Origin: Terriglobia bacterium
GTDB taxonomy: Bacteria > Acidobacteriota > Terriglobia > Versatilivoradales > Versatilivoraceae
Direction: 5' to 3'
NCBI GenBank assembly: GCA_022452285.1
Contig: JAKUNG010000002.1
Location: forward strand, 83,716 to 147,715
DNA length: 64,000 nt
The notes below the pieces were generated by a model that did not search any database, had not been told where the DNA came from, and saw nothing but the letters and a program-made list of their open reading frames with translations. Positions 1 through 8,880 of this stretch are shown one piece after another (the first letter of the stretch is position 1; each line of letters starts with the position of its first letter). The position numbers and the translations under genes are program-made.

Positions 1-1520
1 CTGAAGATCATGCTTACAATGTAAGCCAACTTGCTAGTAGTGGAGTGGATACTTTAGTTTATTTTGCAAGTGTTGAGGGTGGGAGTGCCCTCTACGATAG
101 TAAGGCTGTCCAAGTATGGGGTGATGAAGTTAAGAAATGGACTCACTATGTTTGGTACAGGGCAGGACGAATTTTACGGCAACTCATTGACGATGGACAT
201 GACCCTCTTAAAATTTTATGTGATCGTTGCCACAAGACGGATATTTTAATGATTGCTAGCGGTTGGGTTAGTCTTCATGGAGGACCCCGAGAAAAGGTAG
301 AAGGCCTGGGACGATCAACTGCGTTTACCATGGATAATCCACAGTTTCAGGTCGGTGATGATCCAGACCCCAAAGCTAAAGGAATATCAACTAGTCGCTT
401 TAGCTTCTTACATGAAGAAGTACGTCAAGAACGATTACGGTTATTTGAGGAAATGTTAGCTGCTTATGAAACTGATGGGATTGAATTAAACCTTACCTCT
501 GCAATGCCATACTGTAAATTTTCTGAAGCTGACAGGCTAGCTCCAATTATGACCCAGTGGCTTCGGAAGTTAAGAGCAATAGCAGACAATGCACAGGAAA
601 AGCAAGGTCGAAAAAAACGTATTTATGCCAGAATTCCAGCTCATCCAGATGCTTGGAAACTCGTTGGATATGAGGTGCCTACCTGGATCTCAGAAAATCT
701 AGTGGATGGATTCTTCTGTGAAAGCAGCTACTCCGAAGATGAAGGTATGGATCAATTTCCTGACCTTAAAACCATTATTCAATTAACTCGAGGTACTAAC
801 TCCCGTGTCCTATATGCTTTTTATAATGGGTTAGGTCGACAGCTGGCACGCTATGCCACTCCTCCTATGATATGGGCTGCCGCAGCAAATTCATATGCTC
901 AGGGAGCGGACGGTTTTGGAGTTGCAGGCCATCACTGGACACCGAATGGATGGCCCTGGACAGCCCAGGAATATGATACATTGCGATTATTAGGGCATTC
1001 GGATTTGCTAGCTACAGCTGACAAACATTACCACGTTCGTTCAAGTAACCGGCAAGTGGAGTCCTGGAGTTGGCTTCCTGGAAGATACACCCCGTTACCT
1101 AGAACATTAACTGAAGGAAAATCTGAAACTATATTGTTTAAATTAGCTGATAATCTATCTCACTGGGAAGATTTAGGTCGTGTTGAATCAGTTATTCTTC
1201 GAGTGAGATTTACAAATTTTCAACCTCATTACGACAAAATCAAGATCAAGCTGAACGGTCAAGAGCTTCCAGAATCAATTCTTAAGAAAGTTGATATGAC
1301 CTATCGATTGCTACGAATGGGACCTGTTAATCCCTATGGCTATGCTTTTGATTATCACCTCACCCCAGATCACTTTCCTAAACAGGGACTTAATCAAGTG
1401 ACAGTTGTTCTACTTAAACGTGATCCTAACGTTACATTTAAGATGGACTTATATGATGTTGACTGCTCAATAAAATATCGCTTGCATCGACATTTTGAAG
1501 ACAAACCGATTGAATACTAG
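1..1520 (+). CDS. TIM-barrel glycoside-hydrolase-like protein, 5' end missing
   Basis: The reading frame is open from base 3 to the TAG at 1518-1520, so the gene starts upstream of the window. GTG 45 is only an internal codon, because the residues before it (EDHAYNVSQLASSGVDTLVY) continue the same fold. The visible 505 residues look like a (beta/alpha)8 barrel of the kind found in uncharacterised glycoside-hydrolase-like proteins. Examples are strands such as GIELNL and RVLYAF, and an aromatic stretch GHHWTPNGWPWT near the barrel end. A beta-sandwich-like C-terminal domain follows (about 350-490). The 3' end overlaps the next gene by up to 26 bases, suggesting co-transcription. Substrate and exact family are unknown; catalytic carboxylates cannot be assigned without an alignment. 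Confidence is good that it is a real gene, low for function. Confidence 0.75.
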   Translation, partial: EDHAYNVSQLASSGVDTLVYFASVEGGSALYDSKAVQVWGDEVKKWTHYVWYRAGRILRQLIDDGHDPLKILCDRCHKTDILMIASGWVSLHGGPREKVEGLGRSTAFTMDNPQFQVGDDPDPKAKGISTSRFSFLHEEVRQERLRLFEEMLAAYETDGIELNLTSAMPYCKFSEADRLAPIMTQWLRKLRAIADNAQEKQGRKKRIYARIPAHPDAWKLVGYEVPTWISENLVDGFFCESSYSEDEGMDQFPDLKTIIQLTRGTNSRVLYAFYNGLGRQLARYATPPMIWAAAANSYAQGADGFGVAGHHWTPNGWPWTAQEYDTLRLLGHSDLLATADKHYHVRSSNRQVESWSWLPGRYTPLPRTLTEGKSETILFKLADNLSHWEDLGRVESVILRVRFTNFQPHYDKIKIKLNGQELPESILKKVDMTYRLLRMGPVNPYGYAFDYHLTPDHFPKQGLNQVTVVLLKRDPNVTFKMDLYDVDCSIKYRLHRHFEDKPIEY

Positions 1521-3333
1521 AAAACTACCTAGATTGTTGGCTAAAGCCTGTAGTATTTTCATCTCAACTACAATGTTCTGGGGACTCTCTCTTTCTAGCC
1601 GGGCTGATTCAAATAATGGAGATCGTTTCCCCACCTCGACTCCTCCTCTCAATGACATTCAAGTCGAAAACCGCGTACCTGTCCCTATGAGAGATGGCAC
1701 CATTCTTTACGCAGATATCTTTCGTCCTGTCAACGAAGGTCGTTATCCTGTTCTCGTCTGTCGAACACCCTATGGCGTGGAAGGAAGAGCTGAACCTGCA
1801 TTCTTTTCCAAACGAGGCTATGTTTTTCTAATTCAGGACGTGAGAGGACGTTATGAATCTGAAGGTAGATGGGATCCCTTTCGGAACGAGGCAAATGATG
1901 GTTATGATACGGTGGAATGGGCAGCTAAACAACCATGGTCTAATGGTAAGATCGGGATGCAGGGTAAATCCTATCTAGGCCTCGTCCAATGGCAAGCGGC
2001 TAAGACTCGACCACCGCATCTAATAACCATTTTCCCGGATGTAGCATCCGTTAGCCCCTACCATAGCTTTGTTACCCTCAATGGAGCATGGAGACTTTCA
2101 TTCAATTTTGGATGGGGAGCGGTTCGACAAGAATCGCGTATCGGGCAAAATACGGTATTACATAAAAAAGGCGGAGGCTCACAAAACCTTAGTTACAACC
2201 AAGTCATCTGGCATCTACCCTTGCTTGACATGCAACGACTTTTAGGACGGCAAGCTCAATTTTATACCGAATGGATTCAACATCCCGACTATGATGATTA
2301 TTGGAAAGTACTTGATGTGACTAAACATTTTTCCAAGATCACAATCCCCGTTCATACTCTTGGTGGGTGGTTTGATATTTTTACTCAGGGAACTATTGAC
2401 GGCTATCTAGGAATGAGCCAGACCGGTGGATCTTTAAAGGCACGACAAGGCTCTCAAATCACTATTGGTCCCTGGGGACATGGCCCTACCCGATCCTTTG
2501 GAGATTTAGCTTTTGGTGACACCGCTATGGTGGACGTATTAGCAATTCAACTTCAATGGTTTAATTACTGGCTTAAAGATCTACCCGGACTTAACACCGA
2601 ACTTGCTGCCAGAATTTTCGTGATGGGAAAAAACAAATGGAGATTCGAAAAAAAATACCCTCTAGCCAATACTGAGTATAGAAAACTTTATCTCCATAGT
2701 AAGGGAGAAGCTAACAGTGCAAGAGGCAACGGAAAACTCAGCTGGAATATCCCTAACTCAAACTCAAAACCTGACCATTATCGCTATGACCCCAATAACC
2801 CTGTGAAAAGTCTCGGGGGCAATAACTGTTGTGGAGTGCCAACACGAGCTGGCCCTGTGGACCAGCAATCCATTGAACAGCGCCACGACGTCCTTGTCTA
2901 TACTTCTGATTTCCTACAAGAATCTCTAGAGGTAACAGGGCCCATAAAACTAAAGCTCTATGCCTCTTCTAGTTCAACAGAGACGGATTTTGTGGCAAAA
3001 CTAATAGACGTCTACCCTGATGGAACGGCTATTAATGTAGCTGAAGGACTTCTGCGCACCCGGTACAGAAAGAGCCTTGATCAACCTAAAAAGCTCAATC
3101 CTGGAAAAATCTATGAACTGATGATTGATTTAGTAGATACCAGCAACCTATTTCTCAAAGGTCACCGTATCCGGTTAGATGTAACTAGTAGCCACTTCCC
3201 CCAATTTAATCGTAACCTGAATACAGGGGAGGCTTTTGGTTTACACCAAAAGCCTCAAGTAGCTAATCAGACTATTTACCATTCTAATACTTATCCGTCA
3301 CATTTTATTTTGCCTATTATTCCTTCTGACTAA
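1495..3333 (+). CDS. CocE/NonD family (peptidase S15) alpha/beta hydrolase, secreted
   Basis: About 612 residues with the order expected of the X-Pro dipeptidyl-peptidase S15/CocE family. A hydrophobic N-terminal segment (about 15-35) is likely a signal peptide. An alpha/beta-hydrolase domain follows, with nucleophile Ser159 in GKSYLG, Asp294 in GGWFD and His329 in GPWGHG. The C-terminal jelly-roll PepX_C domain spans about 460-605. Family members hydrolyse acyl esters or amides; cocaine esterase and glutaryl-7-ACA acylase are known examples. The start is uncertain: TTG 1495 overlaps the previous gene, TTG 1510 is preceded by a weak GAAG, and ATG 1573 would cut the signal peptide. The stop overlaps the convergent RidA gene by four bases. 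Likely a periplasmic or exported esterase/amidase; substrate unknown. Confidence 0.88.
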   Translation: MKTNRLNTRKLPRLLAKACSIFISTTMFWGLSLSSRADSNNGDRFPTSTPPLNDIQVENRVPVPMRDGTILYADIFRPVNEGRYPVLVCRTPYGVEGRAEPAFFSKRGYVFLIQDVRGRYESEGRWDPFRNEANDGYDTVEWAAKQPWSNGKIGMQGKSYLGLVQWQAAKTRPPHLITIFPDVASVSPYHSFVTLNGAWRLSFNFGWGAVRQESRIGQNTVLHKKGGGSQNLSYNQVIWHLPLLDMQRLLGRQAQFYTEWIQHPDYDDYWKVLDVTKHFSKITIPVHTLGGWFDIFTQGTIDGYLGMSQTGGSLKARQGSQITIGPWGHGPTRSFGDLAFGDTAMVDVLAIQLQWFNYWLKDLPGLNTELAARIFVMGKNKWRFEKKYPLANTEYRKLYLHSKGEANSARGNGKLSWNIPNSNSKPDHYRYDPNNPVKSLGGNNCCGVPTRAGPVDQQSIEQRHDVLVYTSDFLQESLEVTGPIKLKLYASSSSTETDFVAKLIDVYPDGTAINVAEGLLRTRYRKSLDQPKKLNPGKIYELMIDLVDTSNLFLKGHRIRLDVTSSHFPQFNRNLNTGEAFGLHQKPQVANQTIYHSNTYPSHFILPIIPSD

Positions 3334-4508
3334 TCCCCCTTCTTAACTGCCACAAATTGCATTCCAATCTTGTTGGTTCCAGGAAGTTCAGCTACTCCCA
3401 GTGTAGCTCTTGTCGGAGGACTTTCAGGGAAATAACTTCTATATGCATTGTTCATCTCTGCATAATCAGCCATATCGCTTAGGTATACACGGGCTTCAAC
3501 AACGTTTTTAAGACTAAAACCCCCAGCTTCTAGAATTTGTTTAACTCGACTCAAACAATCATTTACACGGTCTGCAACTGTTTCCTTCCCACTAAATACT
3601 CCTGCAATATAGATAGTATTGCCTACCTTAAGTCCTCGACTATAAGCTCCACTTGGTGGCATGCCTTCTGGAAGGACCGGTTCTTTCTGTTTCCGGCTGG
3701 CAATCATTGTAATCTCTACAGGAGAATTTAAAGGAATATTTGAGACGAGGATTGGAACTCGAGCTGGCTTAGGATCAGGAACCTTCGACACATAAACTTC
3801 ACTCATTGGTCCAAAGAATTCACCACTTGACATGAAAACTTCTGTAGAAACTACATTAGAAAAATCCATATTTCCTGCTTTTAAGATGCTTTCAATATTT
3901 GTTAGTGTCTGACTTACTTGAACCTTAATATCTCCTTCCACCAATTTTCCTCCTGACGTGCCCGCCTGTCCGGAAACAAATAAGTAGTCCCCACACAGAA
4001 TGCCTGGAGTAAATGGTAATTTCCATTCATCGCGCTTAATTTCGAGAGGATAAATAGCTTTTTTTTCTCCCCGCATTGCTACCATTGCAATTTCGATACT
4101 TGCCCCAATTGCTAACTTATCAATACCAACAGTTGTTCGAGTAGGCAAATCCTTGGTTTTAAAAAATGATCGGTACACCTGGCTCATTACACCTATTTTG
4201 CTAAGATCTGTCATCCACACATGAGTAGCTACTACATCAGAAAATCCATATCCTTTAGCTTTTAACTCTCGGCCTAGATTTTCCATTGTCACTTTAGTTT
4301 CTGCTTCAATGCCAGAAGCCAACTCTTTAGTTGTTGGATTCAAACCTACTTGACCTGAAAGATAAAGTAAGTCACCAACTTCTATCGACTGACTAAAAGG
4401 TAAAGACGGTGGAGGACTCTCAACTTCAGTGGACTGTTGACAAGCCATACTCAGGAGAATACAAAATAAAGTAAAGCTTCTTAGAATCATTACTTTCTTT
4501 TTAATCAT
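3330..4508 (-). CDS. Three-domain RidA/YjgF-family putative lipoprotein
   Basis: 392 residues containing three consecutive RidA (YjgF/YER057c/UK114) domains at roughly 25-140, 155-270 and 278-390. Each carries the family signature of an SGQ/AGV strand and a late conserved PTR(T/A)T(V/L)G or equivalent block (domain 1 PTRTTVG, domain 3 PTRATLG; domain 2 has PARVPIL). RidA proteins hydrolyse reactive enamine/imine intermediates released by PLP enzymes. The N-terminus MIKKKVMILRSF...LLSMAC looks like a lipoprotein signal, so this copy would sit outside the cytoplasm, unlike classical RidA. I chose ATG 4508 over ATG 4523 because GAGGAG lies 7 bases before it and would be coding with the longer start. 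It is divergent from the amidohydrolase-aminotransferase fusion, which fits a role with imine chemistry, but that is inference. Domain 2 looks degenerate. Confidence 0.85.
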   Translation of the reverse strand: MIKKKVMILRSFTLFCILLSMACQQSTEVESPPPSLPFSQSIEVGDLLYLSGQVGLNPTTKELASGIEAETKVTMENLGRELKAKGYGFSDVVATHVWMTDLSKIGVMSQVYRSFFKTKDLPTRTTVGIDKLAIGASIEIAMVAMRGEKKAIYPLEIKRDEWKLPFTPGILCGDYLFVSGQAGTSGGKLVEGDIKVQVSQTLTNIESILKAGNMDFSNVVSTEVFMSSGEFFGPMSEVYVSKVPDPKPARVPILVSNIPLNSPVEITMIASRKQKEPVLPEGMPPSGAYSRGLKVGNTIYIAGVFSGKETVADRVNDCLSRVKQILEAGGFSLKNVVEARVYLSDMADYAEMNNAYRSYFPESPPTRATLGVAELPGTNKIGMQFVAVKKGD

Positions 4509-4549
4509 GATGGAACTCCTCATATAATTTTCTTGCTACATTCTGGGAA

Positions 4550-4566
4550 CCTTGCAAAGTGCAAGG
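4550..4566. repeat. Short hairpin in the RidA 5' region
   Basis: A perfect 7-bp inverted repeat, CCTTGCA-AAG-TGCAAGG, lies 41 bases upstream of the RidA start in the divergent intergenic region. It has no U-run, so it is more likely an operator or mRNA leader hairpin than a terminator. Function is unknown. Confidence 0.4.
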
Positions 4567-4629
4567 ATTCTTAATTTTAGATAACTACTATTTTCATAAT
4601 GAAAACACATTTAAAAATTAAACTTAATT

Positions 4630-4644
4630 TTGTCAACTAGACAA
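4630..4644. promoter_or_regulatory. Operator-like dyad TTGTC-N5-GACAA
   Basis: The 15-base element TTGTCAACTAGACAA is a perfect 5-bp dyad with a 5-base centre, about 160 bases upstream of the fusion gene and 120 upstream of RidA. A copy with one mismatch lies at 22450-22464 between two other divergent catabolic genes. The TTGT...ACAA form resembles GntR/FadR-type operators, but no such regulator is encoded in this window, so the assignment is speculative. Confidence 0.3.
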
Positions 4645-4802
4645 TCTCTGTAATCAGAACTTATAATGCACAGGTGTTCAACTTTAATTCCCTAGTGGTT
4701 GGACATCTTACTAAACCAATAATAGAAAAGTCTGTTGGAATTATTATAGAAAGTTTAACTTTTTTCAATCTTGTCGTTGCATAATCCTTGGAGAACCTCC
4801 CT

Positions 4803-7163
4803 ATGAAAGATGGAATCACAGAAAAACTCCACCCAGCTAACAACCTTACTGATTTTACCGTGACTAATGATGATGTCGATTTCTTTAATCGTCATCTACG
4901 GAATTTTGTTCCGACAGAATCTTTTGACTCTCATGCCCATTTCTATGAAAACTCACATCTAGGAAACACACTTAATGATAATTACCTAAAATATCGTCCA
5001 AATCCAGGCGGATGGGCTGCCTACCAAAAACACCTCAAAATGTTGATGGGTGACCGCGCTCCACAAGGAGGATTGTTTTTTGCAATGCCTCGAAAAGATG
5101 TAAATATGAGGGCAGCTAATGAATTTGTAGCAGAACAAGTGTCACAATCTGACAAACTTAGAGGTTTGTTATTGATTCATCCAAAAGATGACCCAGACCA
5201 TGTTAATCAGCAAATTACTGATCAAGGTTTTGTTGGAATAAAAGTTTACCTAACTTATGCTGATCGTGATGACCCATACAATGCTGAGATTGAAGAATTT
5301 CTACCGGACTGGGCTTGGGAAATTGCTGACAAAAATAGACTAGTAATCATGCTACACATGGTTAAACCCAGAGCAATAGCTGACACCCTTAATCAACAAT
5401 ACATCCGTGAACATTGCCTGCGTTATCCTAATGCAAATCTTATTCTTGCCCACTGTGCTCGGAGCTTTAACTCTGGGCATATCCTCGAAGGACTTGATTC
5501 TCTGCGTGGACTTGAAAATATCTTCTTTGACAACTCAGCCATTTGTGAGCCTCAACCTGTTGAAGAGATTCTTAAAATATTTGGACCATCAAGACTTTTA
5601 TTTGGTACAGATTTTCCCGTTTCTATGCTTCGGGGTCGAGCAGTTAGCACTGCTGATGGATTTCTTTGGCTTGGTCAGGGTAACGTGGACTGGTCAACAG
5701 CAGCTTTTGGAAATAATACCGTGTTAGGACTAGAGAGTCTATTGGCACTTAAACATGGGTGTCAGCGAATGAACCTGATTGACACAGATATTGAACGGAT
5801 TTTTTTTCAAAATGCTTATCAGTTATTTAAAATAGAAGAACAAGAAGTTGGACGTGGCCAAAATCTGTATATTGAAGCAAAGAAAATCATTCCTGGCGGA
5901 ACTCAACTGCTGAGTAAACGACCTGAGTTATGGGCTCCTGATCAGTGGCCTGTGTATTACAAAGAAGCCCGAGGATGCTCAATCATAGATATGGATGGTC
6001 AGCATTATACGGATTTTAGCGTTAATGGAATTGGCTCAACTATGTTGGGGTATGCAGATCCAGATGTAACTGCAGCTGTAATTAGACGAGTCCAACACGG
6101 TTCTATGTGCTCACTCAATGTGCCTGAGGAAATGGAAGTAGCTCGACTTCTTTTACAGTTGCATCCTTGGGCTGATAATGCTCGTTTCACACGGGCTGGA
6201 GGAGAATCATTAACAGTGGCCGTTCGAATTGCACGCGCAGCAACTCAAAGACAAAACGTCGCAATCTGTGGTTACCATGGATGGCATGATTGGTATATTG
6301 CTACAAATATAGGAACAGAACATAATCAAAAACTAAACGAACATCTTTTAAAAGGAATTGACCCAGCTGGGGTACCCTCCAGACTTGGTGGCACCACTTT
6401 CCCTTTTCGCTACGGAGAACTCCAAGAACTAGAACAAATATTTGATTCTGCTCCAGAACCTTTAGCTGCTATTGTTATGGAACCTACTAGAAGCGAAGAT
6501 CCTGCTCCAGACTTTCTTCCATCCATTCGAAAATTGTGCAATGAACATGGTGTTAAGTTAATCTTTGACGAGGTATCTATTGGGTGGAAACTAACAGTAG
6601 GTGGTGCACACCTCAAATATGGAGTTAATCCTGACATAGCTGTATTTGCAAAATCAACGGCTAATGGACACCCTATGGGTGCCATCATAGGAAATGAAGA
6701 AACTATGCAAGCCGCTCAAGAATCTTTCATCTCTAGTTCATTTTGGACTGAAGGAGTAGGTCCCGCTGCTGCAGTTGCTACTATTAAGAAAATGATGCGG
6801 GTTGATGTAGTTGGGCACGTCGATCGCATTGGACAATCAATGAAAGATGTTTGGCTGAAACTAGGTACCCAATATAAACTTCCTCTAACAGTGGATGGAC
6901 ACAATGCATCTTGTGGTTTTTCTCTCAATCATCCAAAAGTTAGGGCCCTGGAAACATTATTTACCGTTAGAATGCTTAAAGCTGGGTTCCTTGCAACCCC
7001 CCACATAACTTTAACTCTTGCTCATGAACCCTACCATGTTGAGGCATATGCTAAAGCAGCAGAGCCTATCTTTTATGAACTAGCTACAGCCATTGAAAAA
7101 GATGACGTCGAATCCCGCATTGGTGGTCCGATAAGACATTCAGGTTTTCAACGACTAACCTAG
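4803..7163 (+). CDS. Amidohydrolase fused to class III (GSA-type) aminotransferase
   Basis: One uninterrupted 786-residue frame encodes two complete enzymes. Residues 1-345 form an amidohydrolase_2-type TIM barrel, with HxH metal ligands H44 and H46 in FDSHAHFYEN, an ILAHCARSF strand and D270 in LLFGTDFPV. Residues about 355-785 form a PLP-dependent class III aminotransferase closest in style to glutamate-1-semialdehyde aminomutase. Evidence is IPGGTQLLSKRPE near the start, GYHGWHDWY, the LIFDEV Asp and Lys617 in FAKSTANGHPMGA as Schiff-base candidate. The start is ATG 4803, with GGAG at 4790-4793; TTG 4788 has no ribosome site. The M81 gene follows after 30 bases, so they form an operon. A plausible job is hydrolysis of a cyclic or amide substrate whose product is transaminated or isomerised by the second domain. 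Substrate unknown. Confidence 0.88.
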   Translation: MKDGITEKLHPANNLTDFTVTNDDVDFFNRHLRNFVPTESFDSHAHFYENSHLGNTLNDNYLKYRPNPGGWAAYQKHLKMLMGDRAPQGGLFFAMPRKDVNMRAANEFVAEQVSQSDKLRGLLLIHPKDDPDHVNQQITDQGFVGIKVYLTYADRDDPYNAEIEEFLPDWAWEIADKNRLVIMLHMVKPRAIADTLNQQYIREHCLRYPNANLILAHCARSFNSGHILEGLDSLRGLENIFFDNSAICEPQPVEEILKIFGPSRLLFGTDFPVSMLRGRAVSTADGFLWLGQGNVDWSTAAFGNNTVLGLESLLALKHGCQRMNLIDTDIERIFFQNAYQLFKIEEQEVGRGQNLYIEAKKIIPGGTQLLSKRPELWAPDQWPVYYKEARGCSIIDMDGQHYTDFSVNGIGSTMLGYADPDVTAAVIRRVQHGSMCSLNVPEEMEVARLLLQLHPWADNARFTRAGGESLTVAVRIARAATQRQNVAICGYHGWHDWYIATNIGTEHNQKLNEHLLKGIDPAGVPSRLGGTTFPFRYGELQELEQIFDSAPEPLAAIVMEPTRSEDPAPDFLPSIRKLCNEHGVKLIFDEVSIGWKLTVGGAHLKYGVNPDIAVFAKSTANGHPMGAIIGNEETMQAAQESFISSSFWTEGVGPAAAVATIKKMMRVDVVGHVDRIGQSMKDVWLKLGTQYKLPLTVDGHNASCGFSLNHPKVRALETLFTVRMLKAGFLATPHITLTLAHEPYHVEAYAKAAEPIFYELATAIEKDDVESRIGGPIRHSGFQRLT

Positions 7164-7193
7164 TTTAGCTTCTAAATCAGAGGAGATATGAGA

Positions 7194-8690
7194 ATGAAAC
7201 GGATTGGGATAGCTGGGTTTCTTCATGAATCCAATAGCTTTTCTCCAATACCCACCCCCTACCAACATTTTAAAGAAACTAGTTATACAACTGGAAAAAG
7301 CCTGTTGGATCGTTGGGAAGGTACCCACCACCAACTCGGTGGATTTTTGGAAGGAGCTAAGCAGTTTGGATTTAAACCTGTGCCTATTTTTGCTACTTAT
7401 GGTATCCCCTCAGCTCCAATGTCAAAGGAATCCTTCGAACAACTATCAAGTGATATGATCGGCTTAATTCAAACGGCCCTTCCCCTAGATGGGTTACTCC
7501 TAGCTTTACATGGTGCCGCAGTATCAGAACCTTTTCCAGATGCAGATGGCGAGCTCTTAGCTCGCATTCGGCGTTTAGTCGGTCCGAGCCTCCCAATTGT
7601 CTCGGTAATTGATCTCCACGCTAATGTCTCTCCTGAAATGATCAATGCAACCCATGCCCTTATTTCGTACCGTTCTAATCCCCATCTAGATCAACGTCAA
7701 TGTGGAATTGAAGGTAGCAGCATAATAATGAGAATTCTTAATCAAGAGATTAGTCCTATTCAAGCTCTTGAATGTCCTCCTTTACTTATAAATATTACAA
7801 AGCAGTACACAAATGAAGCTCCCTCTAAACAACTTTACTCTGACCTTGAAACAGTACTGAATTGGCCAGGGATTTTGTCTGCCAGCACCGCCATGGGTTT
7901 CTATTATTCTGATGTTAAGGATATGGGTGCCTCTTTCTGGGCAATTTCAGATTCTAATCCTTCTCTGGCAAAAAAAGCTGCACAATGGCTAGCTCAAAGA
8001 GCCTGGGACAGACGACAACAATTTCTCGGAGATCTTCCCAATGCTAAACAGGCTGTTCATATGACCCAGTCAAAAATTGATGGCCCCATAGTTCTTATGG
8101 ACGTTGGTGATAATGTAGGAGGGGGTGGCCCAGGTGACTCAACATTTCTTTTGTCTGAAATCGTTTGCCAGAAAACCTCAAATGCATTAGTAGTTCTTTT
8201 TGACCCAGAGGCTGTACTAACTTGCGTAGAAAAGGGTGTTCGCCAGTCCATTGATCTACTGGTTGGTGGAAAAACAGATAACCACCACGGTCAGCCTGTA
8301 AGAATAAAAGGAAAAATACGGTTAATTTCGGACGGAAGATCCTTGGACACCCAACCTAGACATGGCGGTCATGGATTGTTTGATCAGGGTTTAACTGCAG
8401 TAATACAAACCCTTGAAGGACATTTAGTTGTACTAACTACTCTCCGCAGTGCCCCTCGGAGTCTCGAACAGCTTTACGCTTTAGCTATTGTTCCTGAAAA
8501 TATGCACCTCATAGTTGCAAAAGGGGTTGTTGCTCCAAGAGCTGCTTATGAAGCCATTGCTTCTCAAACTATAATCGTAGATACCCCTGGTGCTACAACA
8601 GCTAATCCAGCAAATTTTAAGTTTCAACACTGCCGCCGCTCCCTTTACCCCCTTGTCAAAGACGTAAAATACTCAGCATCGACTTTATAA
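7194..8690 (+). CDS. M81 family metallopeptidase (MlrC/microcystinase C-like)
   Basis: 498 residues with the DUF1485 plus MlrC C-terminal domain order. Marks include the N-terminal GFLHESNSFSP, DLHANVS near residue 140 (metal-binding Asp/His) and DVGDNVGGGGPGDS near 303. The archetype, Sphingomonas MlrC, is a zinc enzyme that opens the linear tetrapeptide product of microcystin. Most homologues act on other small amide-containing substrates that remain unknown. The start is ATG 7194, 8 bases after AGAGGAG (7179-7185); ATG 7188 is too close to that site. It lies 30 bases downstream of the amidohydrolase-aminotransferase fusion and probably shares its transcript. No signal peptide, so cytoplasmic. 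Confidence 0.88.
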   Translation: MKRIGIAGFLHESNSFSPIPTPYQHFKETSYTTGKSLLDRWEGTHHQLGGFLEGAKQFGFKPVPIFATYGIPSAPMSKESFEQLSSDMIGLIQTALPLDGLLLALHGAAVSEPFPDADGELLARIRRLVGPSLPIVSVIDLHANVSPEMINATHALISYRSNPHLDQRQCGIEGSSIIMRILNQEISPIQALECPPLLINITKQYTNEAPSKQLYSDLETVLNWPGILSASTAMGFYYSDVKDMGASFWAISDSNPSLAKKAAQWLAQRAWDRRQQFLGDLPNAKQAVHMTQSKIDGPIVLMDVGDNVGGGGPGDSTFLLSEIVCQKTSNALVVLFDPEAVLTCVEKGVRQSIDLLVGGKTDNHHGQPVRIKGKIRLISDGRSLDTQPRHGGHGLFDQGLTAVIQTLEGHLVVLTTLRSAPRSLEQLYALAIVPENMHLIVAKGVVAPRAAYEAIASQTIIVDTPGATTANPANFKFQHCRRSLYPLVKDVKYSASTL

Positions 8691-8843
8691 ACCAACCCTA
8701 CGCTAATCCATTATCCAAAATTTGCTTGCAGATCTTTAAAACACAGCTGGTTATTCCCCTAAAGACTTCGCTTTATAACTCTAAGCATAAACTCTCAGTA
8801 ACTGCTTGTAAAAATCTGGTAAAAAATATACTGATCATTCCCA

Positions 8844-8874
8844 TTGACATTAACCTAACGTGTTAGGTTATAAT
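8844..8874 (+). promoter_or_regulatory. MerR-type promoter: consensus -35/-10 with 19-bp spacer holding a dyad
   Basis: TTGACA (8844-8849) and TATAAT (8869-8874) are perfect sigma70 hexamers separated by 19 bases instead of 17. The spacer contains TAACCTAAC-GT-GTTAGGTTA (8851-8870), a perfect 9-bp dyad that runs into the -10 box. An over-long spacer filled by a dyad is the hallmark of promoters activated by MerR-family regulators through DNA twisting, though a TetR-type repressor could use the same site. The expected transcription start, about 7 bases after the -10, falls on the ATG at 8881, so the transcript would be leaderless. No MerR gene lies in the window. Confidence 0.6.
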
Positions 8875-8880
8875 AAAAGA

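Noticed and set aside
45-1520. GTG 45 as the start of the first gene
   Set aside because: The frame is open to base 3 with a matching protein sequence, and no ribosome site lies before GTG 45; the gene begins outside the window.
3330-4508. RidA as part of the fusion operon
   Set aside because: It is on the opposite strand and convergent with the CocE gene; only divergent promoters could link it.
6410-6688. Antisense and other-frame open frames inside the aminotransferase and similar genes
   Set aside because: These lie within strongly conserved coding frames and lack ribosome sites; they are shadows of the main genes.
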